A stretch of 64,000 nt of DNA from Chenopodium formosanum (GCA_024500155.1 CM044857.1:40752001-40816000), one strand, 5' to 3'; counted from the first letter of the stretch, positions 1-12,705 are shown. Translations and numbers: made by a program. Notes: generated by a model from the letters alone, not told the origin.

Positions 1-2
1 TT

Positions 3-1088
3 TGGCAGGGTAGTGGGGTGTTGACTGATAAGATTTTTGAGTCGACATTGGTGGTCGACCGGGATTTTAGTGAGCAGCTTGATGTATACTTGTGGTTAGT
101 GCTTGGAGGTACACTGTTTGTAGACAAGAGTGGTAACCGTACGCATCCTTCCTTCCTCCACGAGCTATGTCACACGGATGTCCCTATTAACGAGTATGCT
201 TGGGGAACAGCTGCACTGGCCTACTTGTATCGGCAACAGGGCACGGCATCACGGAAAGGTGCTGATTCGATTGCTGGTTGTCTCACGCTTCTGCAAGCGT
301 GGATTTACGAGTACTTTCCGTGCTTTCGGCCACAGCAGGGTACCTTGACCCGGGACCTTCAAATGCCTCGTGCGTCTGCTTGGGATGTAGGAGCGGGATG
401 TCCTAGCAAGAACCTGGAGCGCCTGTTAGCTTTTCGTACTAGGATTGATGCGCTTACTGACCGTGAGGTGAACCGGCTACCGTACGGAGCTGATCCTGCA
501 TTACGAGTGCCCCCCACTTTATTCATTGGCTGCATCCAGTACCGTAACATCATTGAGCCGTACATGCCTGATAGAGTGGTGCGCCAGCTTGGTTTCGTGC
601 AAGGCATTCCCCGCGAGATCATCAGGCCAGAGAAGGCCAAGAGGCCGACTAACTTGAAGATGTATCGGATAGACTTCCCGACTGAGATGACAGCTGTGAT
701 GTGGAACAGGTTTGTCCCTGGTGTATCTCAGAGTGTTGTTTTAGGTGCCCTACCCAGGCTTAGTGTTGCAGCTCCTTCGGTTGCGCCCGGTTACATGCAG
801 TGGCTATACAGGTTTTCTCACCCGCGGGTATCTCCAGGTCCAGGAGTTACAAGCAACCTGCCTGAGCGGACTAACACTGATTACGTAAGTATTAATGCTT
901 ATTATTATATTAACAATGACTTTTATTAATTTTTGTGTTATAATATGTTATTGTTTTATTTGCAGTGGATGGGTCGGTCCATGGAGATTCACCAAAGAGC
1001 ACTAGCTGAGTATCCTGAAATGTCGAGTGAGACTCGAACAATGACTGAGCAACTTGTATTTGATTGGAAGTCAAAAATGGGACTTTAG
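3..1088 (+). CDS. Plant mobile domain (PMD / MAIN-like) protein, 5' partial
   Basis: The reading frame is open from the left edge, so the start is lost or in an upstream exon. AG at 7-8 could be an acceptor. Exon A ends at 884 before GTAAGT, the intron is 885-965 (ends TGCAG), and exon B is 966-1088, ending in TAG. The join keeps frame, giving about 330 visible codons. The sequence resembles the aminotransferase-like plant mobile domain: a WGTAALAYLYRQ helix, an LLQAWIYEYFP motif about 30 residues later, and an IEPYMPDRVVRQLGFVQ-type block near the end. This domain occurs in MAIN/MAIL1 proteins and, far more often, inside MULEs and gypsy elements. Its biochemical role is not settled. The convergent transposase relic argues that this is a transposon copy. 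No internal stop is seen. Confidence 0.75.
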
Positions 1089-2454
1089 ATTATTTTGATT
1101 AGATGTTCTGTTAGTGATGGTTTTAATTATGTTATGAACTTATTTGTATTTTATTTTTTAAAATGTAATGTATAAACTGGACACTTATTTTATTTTATAT
1201 TTGATGTTTTGTTGCATATCATGTTAGATTAAAAGCAAATACATATAAAATTAATTTCATAAATCTAATTTTCTTACAAATGTTCAAAGTTAGTGAATGT
1301 ACATTACAAACTACCTAACTAATGCATCCCACATGTCCCTTCTCAATTGATATGCTTGATCCCATCCATTGACACTATCCTCGTGGTGTTCCGTCCACCA
1401 ACCGGCGATCGGCGGGAGTGGTGAATCAGGTACAAGGTCAAGACGGATAAAATGTGATCCACCAACTGTAGCAATCACAAACTCTCGAGTCGGTGACCGA
1501 ACCCCGTTGCATGCCCTAAGCGGTAAGACTGTGATGCATGGGTAGTAGCAAGTTGGTACTAGGCCTACTCCGAGACAAATCACCCTTGCGTTGAACCACG
1601 TAGCAATAGGAAATAAATCTTGAATTGTAACCATCCAATGTCGCTCCCCGACAGCCCCACCATCCCATCGAATACGCTGATAAGAAATAGGAAATAGCAA
1701 TAGGAAATACCTATGACATGTGGGTATGTGCGAAGTATGTTGACCATGATCGGGTGCACCATAAATGCATGTTGCAAAATGTTGTGATCATCGTTCGTGA
1801 ACCAGTAAATGTATTTACTCTCTCTCGCCAGATGAAGAAATTGTTGAACAACTCCTCTTCCTTCGGACATCTCCATCCTGAAGTCATTTCGGCAATTGTA
1901 AACGTGTCGGATGTTTGGATGATCATCAGGAAATTGCTCGGCAATAGTGGACATGATGTTACGGGGAGCAACCTTGGACTTTGTCATGTCCCGTACAACC
2001 TGTTTTGCACCCGGACTCAATCCGCTCACTTTACGGTGACCCTCTGGGTACACAATCATTGGGTGGTTATGTGTCCCGGTGTGATCATTTTTTCGCAATG
2101 ATCTTCCAACTTTCGGTGCTGACATCATAATATATCTTGATGTAGAATGGACAACCATTAGCTTTGGTTTTGGTGTCCTTCCGTATCGCGTTCTCCAAAT
2201 CTCTCGGCTTGCTCCTTCGTGACCGATCACATCGCAAATACCGATACGGCCGACCATATCTGGTTTTGTTATAAGACGATTTCACCAATATAAATCCCAA
2301 TTTTATGGAAACACCATCAGCCCATGTAACAGCATCGTCAAATGTAGGAAAAAAACGTATCGGTGACAAAATTCCCACTATAATTCACACCGTCACCGCC
2401 TTCCTCAGATTCCATATCCTATACAAATTAAACAAAACATGCTTTATGTCAAAT

Positions 2455-2682
2455 TAATAATAATAAAAACAATAATAATAATAATAATTATAATTAAAAT
2501 AATAAAAATAATAAAAATAATAAAAATAATAAAAACAATACTAATAATAATAATAATAATACTAATAACAATACTAATAATAATAACAATAAATACAAAA
2601 CAATAACAATATTAATGATAATAAAAAATTATAACAACAACTACAAAACAATTTATAAGACCATAACATTAATTAATAAATA

Positions 2683-2714
<32 letters not shown>

Positions 2715-2878
2715 TAACAATAACAATAACAATAATAATAATATTAATATTAATATTAAAATTATATTTCTACTAATTAATAATAACAATATCAACAACA
2801 ACAACAACAATAAAAATAACAGCAACAACAACAATAATAATATCAACTACAACAACAACAATAATATCAACATATTAC

Positions 2879-2919
<41 letters not shown>

Positions 2920-2990
2920 TAAATAATAATAATAATAATGAAACAAAAAATAAACATATTACTAATAATCATATTAATACAACAAAATTA
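2455..2990. repeat. (TAA)n-rich microsatellite block
   Basis: More than 500 bases made almost wholly of AAT/AAC/ACA triplets and imperfect variants, with a pure AAT run near 2878-2922. It fills most of the minus-strand MULE gene intron between 2418 and 3322. No coding signal is visible. Confidence 0.9.
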
Positions 2991-3095
2991 CATTAATTAT
3001 CAAATACTAAATCACAACAATAATCACAAGACCATGAAAAAAAATACATAAAAAAAAAACTTAATAAACGTACTTAACATTTAAAAAAAAAAAAA

Positions 3096-3296
3096 ATTAA
3101 TAGGGACATCCGCCTAAAATTTCCGGATGTCCCTAGGTACATCCGCCTGAAATTTCCGGATGTACCATGGAACATCCGGATTTTTTAGGCGGATCCCATC
3201 TTCCGCTTGAAATTTCCGGATGTTCCATGGTACATCCGGAAATTTTAGGCGGATGTACCTAGGACATCCGGAAATTTTAGGCGGATGTCCTAATTA
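3096..3296. repeat. Nested palindrome: about 100-bp inverted arms each built of smaller hairpins
   Basis: The left arm (about 3096-3195) and right arm (about 3200-3296) are near-perfect reverse complements. Within each arm a unit of about 25-30 bases, beginning ACATCCGCCTAAAATTTCCG and closing GGATGT, is itself inverted-repeat and recurs about three times. The arms are separated by restriction-site-like spacers (CCTAGG, CCATGG). The block lies in the MULE gene intron, 25 bases from the donor. It would fold as a large cruciform or as a string of hairpins in RNA. Confidence 0.9.
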
Positions 3297-3599
3297 CCGA
3301 AAATAAAAAAAAAAAACTTACAGAATGATCCGACGCATTCTCCGGCGTACGTATGTTCCACTCGCCGTCCATGACCCAAGACCCGTCGGAAAATTTAACG
3401 ATTTTTGAAAATAGAAAATTTAGGTGGTCGTGGGGACCGATTTGGTTGCAAGGTCGTGGGGACCGATTTTGGGAAGCTCGGGACAACAATGTCGTGAAGT
3501 AAGGGGACCGTTTCATGTATTGTGTCCAAATGGGGAACAAAGTCCTTTTTATAACCCAAATTGCATAAAGGGTATAGTGGTCCATTCAAGTCAAAAAGG

Positions 3600-4121
3600 G
3601 AGCGTTACCTGGTAATTTGGTAGCGAAAAATAGCAGTTGAGAATATGATCCATTGAAATTCAGTCTTTTGTTGCACAATCCTCTCCAATCACTCAATCCC
3701 ATTGTGATAGTGGGTTTTGCCTCCTTTTTTTGTCCAGTCACAGTTTCCCAAAGTTTCTGAGTATTCTGACAAAATCTCATTAATTAAATAAGAATTATTT
3801 TGTGACTAAAAAAATTGAAAAATTCTGTGCTATGCACGTTGACGTTGGCAATCAGTGTCCTTTTCTGGCTTAGGTGAATCTAACTTACTTTCTCTCTCTT
3901 CTAGTCCCATCATCACCAACCATCTCCCTCTTGAACACTTCGACCTTTTATTTTCAACAAATTTTTTTTTTTTTTTTTTGAGACAACAAAATTAATTATT
4001 ATTCTTCTACAACGTCTTTTTCCCGGATCTTTAAAATTAATTAGTTTTAATTTCTTGCTTCAAAAATTAGTTTTAATTTATGTTTGTTTAACGCATTATT
4101 TAAAATAATACTATTGTTAAT
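3600..4121. other. Intergenic, no gene seen
   Basis: AT-rich DNA with a T tract (3962-3980). Short open frames on both strands show no family resemblance or splice pattern. The right end of the MULE may lie in its first part. Confidence 0.5.
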
Positions 4122-4383
4122 TACTCCTTCCGTTTTTAAATAGTTGCTTCATTTCTTTTGGGCATGGATGCCGAATCTAATCTTTGATCAATTATATCTT
4201 TAATTATCAATAAGTATAGATTCTAACAATTAAAAATTATTAATCTATTCATTGAGACGATTTCAATAAGTTTCCATAAGACTATATTTTTTCTTATTTA
4301 TAAATCACAAATATTAGTCAAAATAGGACAAATGAATAGTGCAGAAATAGAAACTGAGCAAGTATTTAAAAACGGAGGAAGTA
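4122..4383. mobile_element. Stowaway-like MITE
   Basis: The ends are inverted repeats of about 25 bases: the left begins CTCCTTCCGTTTTTAAATA and the right ends with the complement (TATTTAAAAACGGAGGAAG). TA dinucleotides at 4122-4123 and 4382-4383 fit the TA target duplication of Tc1/mariner-type MITEs. About 258 bp, AT-rich, no coding capacity. Size and ends fit Stowaway. Confidence 0.85.
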
Positions 4384-4733
4384 TCTATTTAAATTAACAA
4401 AAACTCTATGACATTTTTAATCGAGTGAATTTTGTGATTCATGCAAAAATTAAGAGAAGATTACATCCTCATTAGAGATAACTAGATAAGTATTAGTATA
4501 TACGAATTACTTTTTTTGAAGAAAGTATATGCGAAGTATTTAATTTGTCATGAGTTCATGACAATTAAGAAAGTCGATATAATGTGATAAGGTTTACACA
4601 AATCATGTGAATTGCCCCAAAACTTAAGTAGAAAAGGAACTAAGAAATGTCAATAAACTATAAAAGCACTTTGAATATTTGAGATTTATTTTATCCGAAA
4701 TTTGTGAAATTTTATAAAAAGAGATAGGATCCT

Positions 4734-4905
4734 GCTAACAAACGCCCCCGGGGCGTTGAATAACATTTAAAATATCACCTAAAGTGGTATTAATTTGGGA
4801 AAGCATGACAAAATCACGCGTCGATCGGTGTAATTAATGTTAATTTTTAATTTAATTTTTCTACTTTTAGTTAGCTTATCCAACGCCCTGGGAGCGTTCG
4901 TTAGC
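4734..4905. mobile_element. Short MITE with about 25-bp terminal inverted repeats
   Basis: The left end GCTAACAAACGCCCCCGGGG and the reverse complement of the right end (GCTAACGAACGCTCCCAGGG) match with few differences, enclosing about 120 AT-rich bases. No clear target duplication is seen, so the superfamily is unassigned. It lies about 450 bases upstream of the P-protein start codon. Confidence 0.7.
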
Positions 4906-5351
4906 TTTTGTGAAAGAAATATTTCACCGTACAATATTTTAGGAGCGGGATAATTGTAATCAAAATAATACATTGATTTGAGTTGTTGAGCTAATTTCTT
5001 TTCTAATAAAAAAAAACATTAATTATTCCATTTTTGTAATTTCTCAATTTCATTTATCTTTTTGGGACTTTTGGCCCACATTAATTTCCAAATAGGTGGC
5101 ATCACACAATAATAATAAATGAAATATTTTTTGTATTTACAAATATAAATAAACAAAGCATCCAATATAGTATCCACCAACCCACTAGTATCCTTCTAGC
5201 CCACTCTCTCCTCCTACTCTAATGGAATCCATATATTTCTGAACTTTCTGCTACACAAAAAAAAATCACTGCCCATTTCTCATTTGGGCAAAACAAATTC
5301 ACCCATCTTTCTAATTCTCTCTGTTTTTGCAAAAAGATCAAATCTTAATCA
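4906..5351 (+). promoter_or_regulatory. Proximal promoter and 5' leader of the P-protein gene
   Basis: AT-rich DNA with a CATATATTT candidate TATA box near 5229-5237, about 120 bases before the ATG. The leader around 5250-5350 has pyrimidine-rich stretches and no ATG-started upstream frame that I noticed. The transcription start is inferred only from spacing. Confidence 0.4.
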
Positions 5352-8300
5352 ATGGAGCGCGCAAGAAAGGTTGCTGGCAGAGCACTTTTGCGGCGGTTGC
5401 ACCACCATCACCGCCCCAACAACCACCACAACAAGGTGGTTGATTCAATCTCCTCTGCAAGGTATGTTTCAACAATGGCTCCACCACCTCCTCCTTCATC
5501 TTCTTCTAGATTCTTCTCGAAGAACAATGAATTAGGAAATGTGGGGTTTGGAAGATTGCCTCAAACTCGATCTATTTCTGTAGAAGCATTGAAACCCAGT
5601 GATAGTTTTGCTAGGAGACATAATTCAATAACCCCAGATGAAGAAATTAAAATGGCTAAATTTTGTGGGTTTGATAATACTGATGCTTTAATTGATGCAA
5701 CTGTGCCTAAATCAATAAGGATCCAATCAATGAAGTATTCAAAATTTGATGAGGGTTTAACTGAGTCTCAAATGATTGATCATATGAAGGAATTGGCATC
5801 AAAGAATAAGATTTTTAAGTCATTTATTGGGATGGGGTATTATGATACATTTGTACCACCTGTGATTTTGAGGAATATAATGGAAAATCCTGCTTGGTAT
5901 ACTCAGTATACACCTTATCAAGCTGAGATTTCTCAGGGTCGGTTAGAGTCATTGTTGAACTATCAAACTATGGTTACTGATCTTACTGGTTTGCCTATGT
6001 CGAATGCCTCATTGCTTGATGAGGGTACGGCTGCAGCTGAGGCGATGGCTATGTGTAACAATATATTGAAAGGGAAGAGGAAAACATTTATCACTGCTAA
6101 TAACTGTCATCCACAGACTATTGATATCTGTAAGACTCGAGCTGATGGTTTTGAGCTTAAGGTCGTGACAGCGGATCTTAAGGATATTGATTACTCGTCT
6201 GGGGATGTTTGTGGTGTGCTTGTGCAGTATCCTGGTACTGAGGGGGAGGTTTTGGACTATGGAGAGTTTATTAAGAAGGCGCATGCTAGTGGGGTTAAGG
6301 TGGTTATGGCTACTGATCTTTTGGCTTTGACAATGTTGAAGCCACCAGGTGAATTGGGGGCTGATATTGTTGTTGGGTCAGCTCAGAGATTTGGAGTGCC
6401 TATGGGTTATGGAGGTCCTCATGCTGCTTTCTTGGCCACCTCTCAAGAGTACAAGAGGTTGATGCCAGGAAGAATTATCGGTGTTAGTGTTGATTCGTCT
6501 GGCAAGTCTGCTCTTCGTATGGCAATGCAGACAAGGGAGCAACACATTAGGAGAGACAAGGCTACTAGCAACATCTGTACTGCTCAGGTATAGAGCTTCT
6601 CTTACATAGTTTGTAGAGTTGGATAAATTATGTTGTCTGTCCTGAATTGTGAAGCAGTTTGTTTATTTATTTATTTTTAAATATTTGTGTGTTTGTGTGT
6701 GTGTGTGTGTTTTGACAGGTTATTTATCTGTGCTCAATTCAACTTAAATATCACAGTTGGGCTGCTTGTGTTGAGCTATTATATTTTTCTTGTGTTATAT
6801 TCTCTCTTGCTTGCCTGACTGTACTGTGTTGATAGTTTGAGGATGAAAATAAGGGCCTGCTCCCCTTTTATTCCTGCTTTGAGGAGGATGTTCTAGGGGA
6901 ATCAAGAAGTTTTGTTTTGCAACTCTTGAGATGTGCTATGTTTCTTTCTTATTTTTTCTGGCTGTTTTTGTTTTAGTGATCTTCACAATCATAAGACATG
7001 TTTATGTAATTATATATCTGTTGATTTTATTGGTTCTGCTGTGGTTAAATGAGCTTTATTTCCTATTATGAAGGCTTTGCTGGCCAACATGGCTGCTATG
7101 TATTGTGTCTATCATGGACCTGAAGGTCTTAAAACCATTGCCCAAAGGGTGCATGGTCTTGCTGGCACATTAGCAGCTGGGTTGAAAAAACTTGGGACAG
7201 TAGAAGTTCAGGGACTGCCTTTCTTTGACACAGTAAAGATCAAGTGTGCTGATGCCAAAGCACTTGCTGATGAAGCTTGTAAGCATGAGATGAATTTGCG
7301 TGTTGTGGACAACAACACGGTGAGTTTGATTTCTTATAAAAACTACGCCACAGTATTGTATATGAATCATGTTCCTTCTTATATTGAATGTTGCCTTTTG
7401 ACTCTCAGGTCACTGTTGCTTTTGATGAAACAACAACTTTGGAAGACGTTGATAAACTGTTCAAAGTTTTTGCTGGTGGCAAGGCTGTGAGTTTCTCTAA
7501 TTTACACTGATAGATTGATGAAATTCACAATAACACACAATACTTGAAAGTGTGATGAATTTATTTTTCATCATAATCTTGATTATCTGTCAGGTACCTT
7601 TTACTGCTGCATCTATTGCTCCAGAAGTGGAGAATGCCATCCCTGCTAACCTTGTGAGGGAGAGCCCATATTTGACTCACCCAATCTTTAACTCGTATGG
7701 AATCTCTTCACTAAGTTCACTATGAAATAGTTATGTGTTTGATGTTGTATTCTGATTTCTGAATGCAATTATTTGTATTAGATACCACACGGAGCATGAG
7801 CTACTGAGATACCTTTATAAATTACAGTCAAAGGATCTGTCACTATGCCACAGTATGATTCCACTGGGATCTTGTACAATGAAGTTGAATGCCACAACTG
7901 AAATGATGCCAGTTACATGGCCTGAATTCGCAAGTATGCATCCTTTTGCCCCAACAGAACAGGCTCAAGGATATCAGGTACAAGAAATAACATCTGTTGC
8001 TAGTATTCATTATTTAGACTTTATTAACTTATTATTCTGGAAATGCGCCTTACACTTTCTATTGGGTCTATCTGCTCTTTATTATATATAGGAAATGTTC
8101 CAAAATTTGGGTGATTTACTGTGCACCATTACTGGATTCGACTCTTTCTCTCTGCAACCTAATGCTGGTGCGTCTGGAGAGTATGCAGGGTTGATGGTTA
8201 TCCGAGCTTACCATATGGTATGATAATTATAGACTAGCTCATTTGGTATGTATTTCACATGTAATATTGAGATGACTTACTCGAATGGATAGAATAGGGG

Positions 8301-11300
8301 ATATGACCATGCAAGGCTGTTGGTTTTAGGAGGACTGCAATGTAAACATATGTCACCTTTACTCTTTGAGGGTTTTTGCAAGTGTGTAGAGCTTTCCATT
8401 TCCACTATTCCACTACAGTATATGTATATCTTAGGCATAACTTTTTTAGTTAGCTGGAACATATTGTTTTGCTGTCATGTAGTCTGGGAACTTAAATTTA
8501 ACTTACTTTTTCTGTTTTTCCAAATTATCATCCATAACTTGCTATTACAACACCCACTTAAGTATTTTGATTGATATGTAAAATTTTGTTTTTCATTTTA
8601 GTCCAGGGGAGATCATCATCGTAATGTGTGCATCATACCTGTCTCTGCTCATGGAACAAATCCTGCAAGTGCAGCTATGTGTGGTATGAAAATTGTCTCT
8701 GTTGGAACTGATGCTAAGGGAAATATTAACATTGAAGAAGTGAGAAAGGCTGCTGAAAAACACAAGGACAATTTGTCTGCCCTTATGGTATGATCCACTG
8801 TGACCTACATCACTAATGGTCATATTATAGTAACATTTTGAATATATATATGATATGCCTTTCGGTGGTTGAATTTTCTTCTGTCATGCAGGTTACATAT
8901 CCTTCAACTCATGGTGTCTACGAAGAAGGAATTGATGAGATCTGCAAGATAATTCACGACAATGGAGGTCAAGTATACATGGATGGTGCCAACATGAATG
9001 CACAGGTAAATTGATTAATTGATTGCCTTTGACTTCTTAGGTCTAGTTGCTAATTTGATTGTTACTGATAATATAATTTGCTGACCTCAATCATGGATTT
9101 GATGCCTTTTGGGATTAAAATTAAAGCTTGTCTTCTGTATCTTACACTTTGATAATTTTATGTGTTTTTCTGCCAGCATTGTCAGAGACTTAAACAGCTA
9201 TAACATGGGTGTGTTTCGTAGAAAGTAAATAACAGGGTTTCCGTTAAAAAAGTTTAAATGAGTAAAAACCAGTAAGTTATCACAAAATTATATGCGAATC
9301 AGTAAGAATGAGATGTAAAAAAAAAACAAGGCCTTAGTGTAAAATGGAACACTTGTGCCAAAAAAATTAAGCTATCATTAGTTTTTCCTTTTCTCTACTA
9401 CCTCACTTTGTCATTTGCTTATACCAAATGTAACTGATAGGAAGAGAGAATGATTTTAATTATGCAGGTATATGGTAATCAGTTAGTTATGGCTGTTCAT
9501 TCACAGGCATTGATTGTTTTTGTGATACGTTGTAGTTTTAATAAGTTTGCTTTCTTTGACGTTTTTTTTAGCATGTTCTGCTTTCTATCTGGAATTATGT
9601 TTGCAACTATATCAGTATAAGACTCGATAATTGATGACATGTATCACTTTTCCCAGGTTGGTCTCACAAGCCCAGGATTCATTGGAGCAGATGTTTGTCA
9701 TCTCAACCTACACAAAACATTTTGCATTCCTCATGGTGGAGGTGGTCCTGGTATGGGCCCCATTGGTGTAAAGAAACACTTGGCACCATTTTTGCCATCG
9801 CACCCTGTGGTATGAACTCTCATTTGAACTTAATGCATGATTATTGTGCTTATATTAACCTCCCCTTTTGCATAAGTATATAATACAGTTGTATAAACGG
9901 TAAATGTTACCATGAGAAATTATTTTTACCTACTGATTCTATAGTGTGATGGCCATGTTTGACTCGAACTGATGTTATCATTTTTCTTAGATGTAAATTT
10001 TATTTCAGAAAAAGGCAAAACATCAGTGCATGCAGTAAGCCATTAGCTAATTCTCCCATAGAATCAAATAATCAAAGGATCAGCTATTTAACTCTGATAG
10101 CACCTCAAGAGTCAAGACCCATTGTCCAATGCCCACCATCCCATCTTACTTTGCATCATTTTTAGCCCATAAATCAGAAAATTTATTTGATTTGATTACA
10201 TTGAGCGAATCTTACATCTTAAAAATCGAAGCCAAGTTTCTTAGCTTTAGACGCATAATTCCCAAAGGAACTTGTGCTATATGGCAGGCAATATATGCTG
10301 AACAGAAATTTTTAACGTTAATACATCACCTAAAATCTCCTCTTCATTTGAGTCCTTTATCTCCACCATATAGCTGATGTAATAGATGCTGTCCATTATA
10401 AAGTTGTAAATTTGAGATATGTTCATGTTATAATGGTCCCAAATTTTTGTATTCAAACTATGCAGCAAAACTTCTGAAGTTCTGATATTTGTTTTGTTGA
10501 AGGTTGGCACTGGTGGAATTCCTGCCCCAGAGAAATTAGAGCCGCTAGGTACCATCTCTGCTGCACCCTGGGGATCTGCTCTAATTTTACCAATTTCATA
10601 CACATATATTGCTATGATGGGATCAAATGGCATAACTGAAGCATCTAAGCAAGCTATCCTGAATGCGAACTACATGGCAAAGCGTTTGGAGGTATGTGTT
10701 CTTGACGTCCTTTGTTTTTCATAAATTCTAAGCTAACAATGCAATGACCATTAAATCTGACATTCATGTAAATTTGTTTGAACCCTTTTGTTAAAGATAG
10801 CATGAAAGCTGTATAACAATATTAGAATATGTAATTATGATATTGCTAACTTTATTGGTCTCTACAGAACCATTATCCAGTCCTTTTCCGTGGTGTCAAT
10901 GGAACATGCGCTCACGAATTTATCATTGATTTGAGAGGCTTCAAGGTAATTCTTCTGATGTAATTACTCTAGTTATCACTTTGGTTAAACTCCATGCTTC
11001 TATGGTTAAATGTTACTTCCATTGCAGAACACTGCTGGTATAGAGGCTGAGGATGTTGCCAAGCGTCTAATTGACTATGGATTCCATGGTCCTACAATGT
11101 CGTGGCCAGTTCCTGGCACACTCATGATTGAACCCACTGAAAGTGAAAGCAAGGTATTTGCCTTAATTGATTTAATCCTGCTAGTCACTCTTTTCTCTGA
11201 TATTCTCACGTATGTGATTAATGTTTTTGTATTATTGCTTCAACAGGCAGAATTAGACAGGTTCTGTGATGCACTAATTTCCATTAGAGAAGAAATTGCT

Positions 11301-11974
11301 GAGATTGAGAATGGAAAAGCCGATGTCCACAACAATGTCCTCAAGGTAAAACATTAATCTTTCTTCTGATCAAAATATGTTTGTCCTTTTGATGTTCACT
11401 TATATCAGTTTCTTGTAAAACCATTTCTAGCATTTTAGCCTATACTGCAGATTTACAGCTTTGACTAGCATAGTAGATTTATAAGTTTCAGGGAATATAA
11501 GTTCCAGTAAGGCTATCTAGGTTCAATTCACTGTAATAATTAATTTTAACAAGTTCAGATGAATTCCAACCAGTTTAGAAAGTTCCAAATCAGATCGATA
11601 AGAGTCTTTCAGGTGGAAGAGTGAAGCTTGCCTATGTGAGATAATGAATTGGCTACTATTTATGCAGGGAGCACCACACCCACCCTCCATGCTCATGGCA
11701 GACTCGTGGACCAAGCCATACACTCGGGATTATGCTGCATACCCTGCTGAATGGCTGCGCGCTGCCAAGTTTTGGCCAACTACTGGTATGCTTCCAATAT
11801 CCCATCTCTGGTATCTAAAAATGTACCTAACCATTTCTATCTCTCATTATTAAACTGGAACTTTTCTTGTGGTTGGTTTCAGCGCGTGTGGACAATGTGT
11901 ATGGTGATCGGAACTTGGTCTGCACTCTTCTCCCAGCAAATCACTATGAAGAAGAGAAGGCTGCTACTGCTTAA
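5352..11974 (+). CDS. GLDP: Glycine dehydrogenase (decarboxylating), P protein of the glycine cleavage system, mitochondrial
   Basis: PLP-dependent decarboxylase (EC 1.4.4.2) that removes CO2 from glycine and passes the aminomethyl group to lipoyl-H protein: the photorespiratory step in leaf mitochondria. Fifteen exons join without a frame break: 5352-6587, 7074-7319, 7409-7486, 7594-7694, 7782-7977, 8092-8217, 8602-8787, 8892-9005, 9657-9809, 10503-10691, 10868-10945, 11028-11153, 11247-11345, 11668-11785, 11883-11974. All introns are GT-AG. The product is 1,045 aa, the usual plant length. Residues 1 to about 70 are Arg/Ser-rich with almost no acid, a mitochondrial presequence containing a His/Pro-rich stretch. 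The PLP-binding lysine lies in HLNLHKTF (about Lys781), followed by a glycine-rich HGGGGPG loop. Exon 1 alone covers most of the N-terminal aminotransferase-like half. No lesion was seen, so it is probably functional. Confidence 0.97.
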
Positions 11975-12671
11975 ACCCTTCAACCTTCTGGCTTAGTTGC
12001 CGAAGATTTCATTCTTACATAGTGTTGTTGTATATACAATACATTCTCCCATTCGAAATGTGAGGTGGTTAGCCTTCTTATAGGCGCTCTCATATACTCA
12101 TTTCATCTGCAGGGATACATTCCCTCCCTCCCTCCCTCCCTCTCTCTCCCCCTCTCTTCTTAAAGAAAATGAAGAAAAAAGGAACGTCTTTCTTATATTC
12201 TTCTTTATAGTTCAGTAACTTCTTACATTTTCTCTTTTTCGCTTTCTCCCAAGGTCCATGTATACATATAGAATTATGAAAATGGTGAGGACATGATAAA
12301 TTGAAAATGGAGGAAGTTTTACTACTCAATTTCTCAAAAAATGTTCATAATTTAGAAGTTTAGAGCTTATATTATGATGCCATATTTCAGATCTTTACTT
12401 CAAAGCTCAAACTGTGGGAGTAATGGTCACCTTAATAGGTTGTAGTAATTCTTAATAAGACCATAACCCTGCAGTTTTGTGCCCGGTTTTCGCTGTGTGG
12501 GATATGAGCCTATGTCATCCTTTAACCTGTCCTCTGCTCAGCTAGACAGTGATCTTGCCTACTGCAACTACGGAATTCTTTTTGTATCTAAAATTAGAAG
12601 TTGTTCTCTTCAACTTTTACACTTGTTACATAGTACATATCCTTACCATAATAATTAAATCAATCGGTGCT

Positions 12672-12705
<34 letters not shown>

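Larger units (their letters stand above)
1311..3372 (-). pseudogene. MULE transposase relic: FAR1 DNA-binding part joined to OTU-like C-terminus, core deleted
   Basis: Minus-strand exon 1 runs 3372-3322 (17 codons, GTAAG donor). Exon 2 starts at 2418 after a TATAG acceptor. It encodes an acidic leader and a FAR1-like zinc-binding region (GCPFYI, then THNHP), then an MTKSKVAPRNI / IRHVYNCRNDFR block and a YIYWFTN segment typical of the stretch before the MULE transposase domain. The catalytic transposase domain is missing. The frame passes almost directly into a C-terminal OTU-protease-like segment (HWM..QDLFPIATWFN, then VGGSHFIRLDL and CPLPPI-type residues) ending near 1311. Two +1 frameshifts sit in homopolymers: seven A at 2349-2355 and six T at 2088-2093 (plus strand). 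A 15-base repeat at 1601-1615 and 1695-1709 lies at the deletion joint. It cannot encode an active transposase. Confidence 0.75.
1..3600. mobile_element. Mutator-like element (MULE), partial at the left edge
   Basis: Two convergent transposon genes lie together: a plant mobile domain (PMD) gene on the plus strand (to 1088) and a FAR1/OTU-type MULE transposase relic on the minus strand (1311-3372). PMD genes are known passengers of Mutator-like and gypsy elements, and FAR1-type DNA binding plus a C-terminal OTU-like protease domain is a known MULE architecture. Together they suggest one element. The terminal inverted repeats were not located: one end is outside the window and the right end, somewhere after 3372, is a guess. 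Confidence 0.6.

Noticed and set aside
2455..2990. CRISPR-like regular repeats
   Set aside because: It is a degenerate triplet microsatellite with no unique spacers; CRISPR does not occur in plant nuclear DNA.
3277..3589. 102- and 64-codon minus-strand frames upstream of the MULE gene
   Set aside because: Only the 17-codon exon at 3372-3322 has a donor and joins the FAR1-like frame. The upstream part looks like leader sequence.
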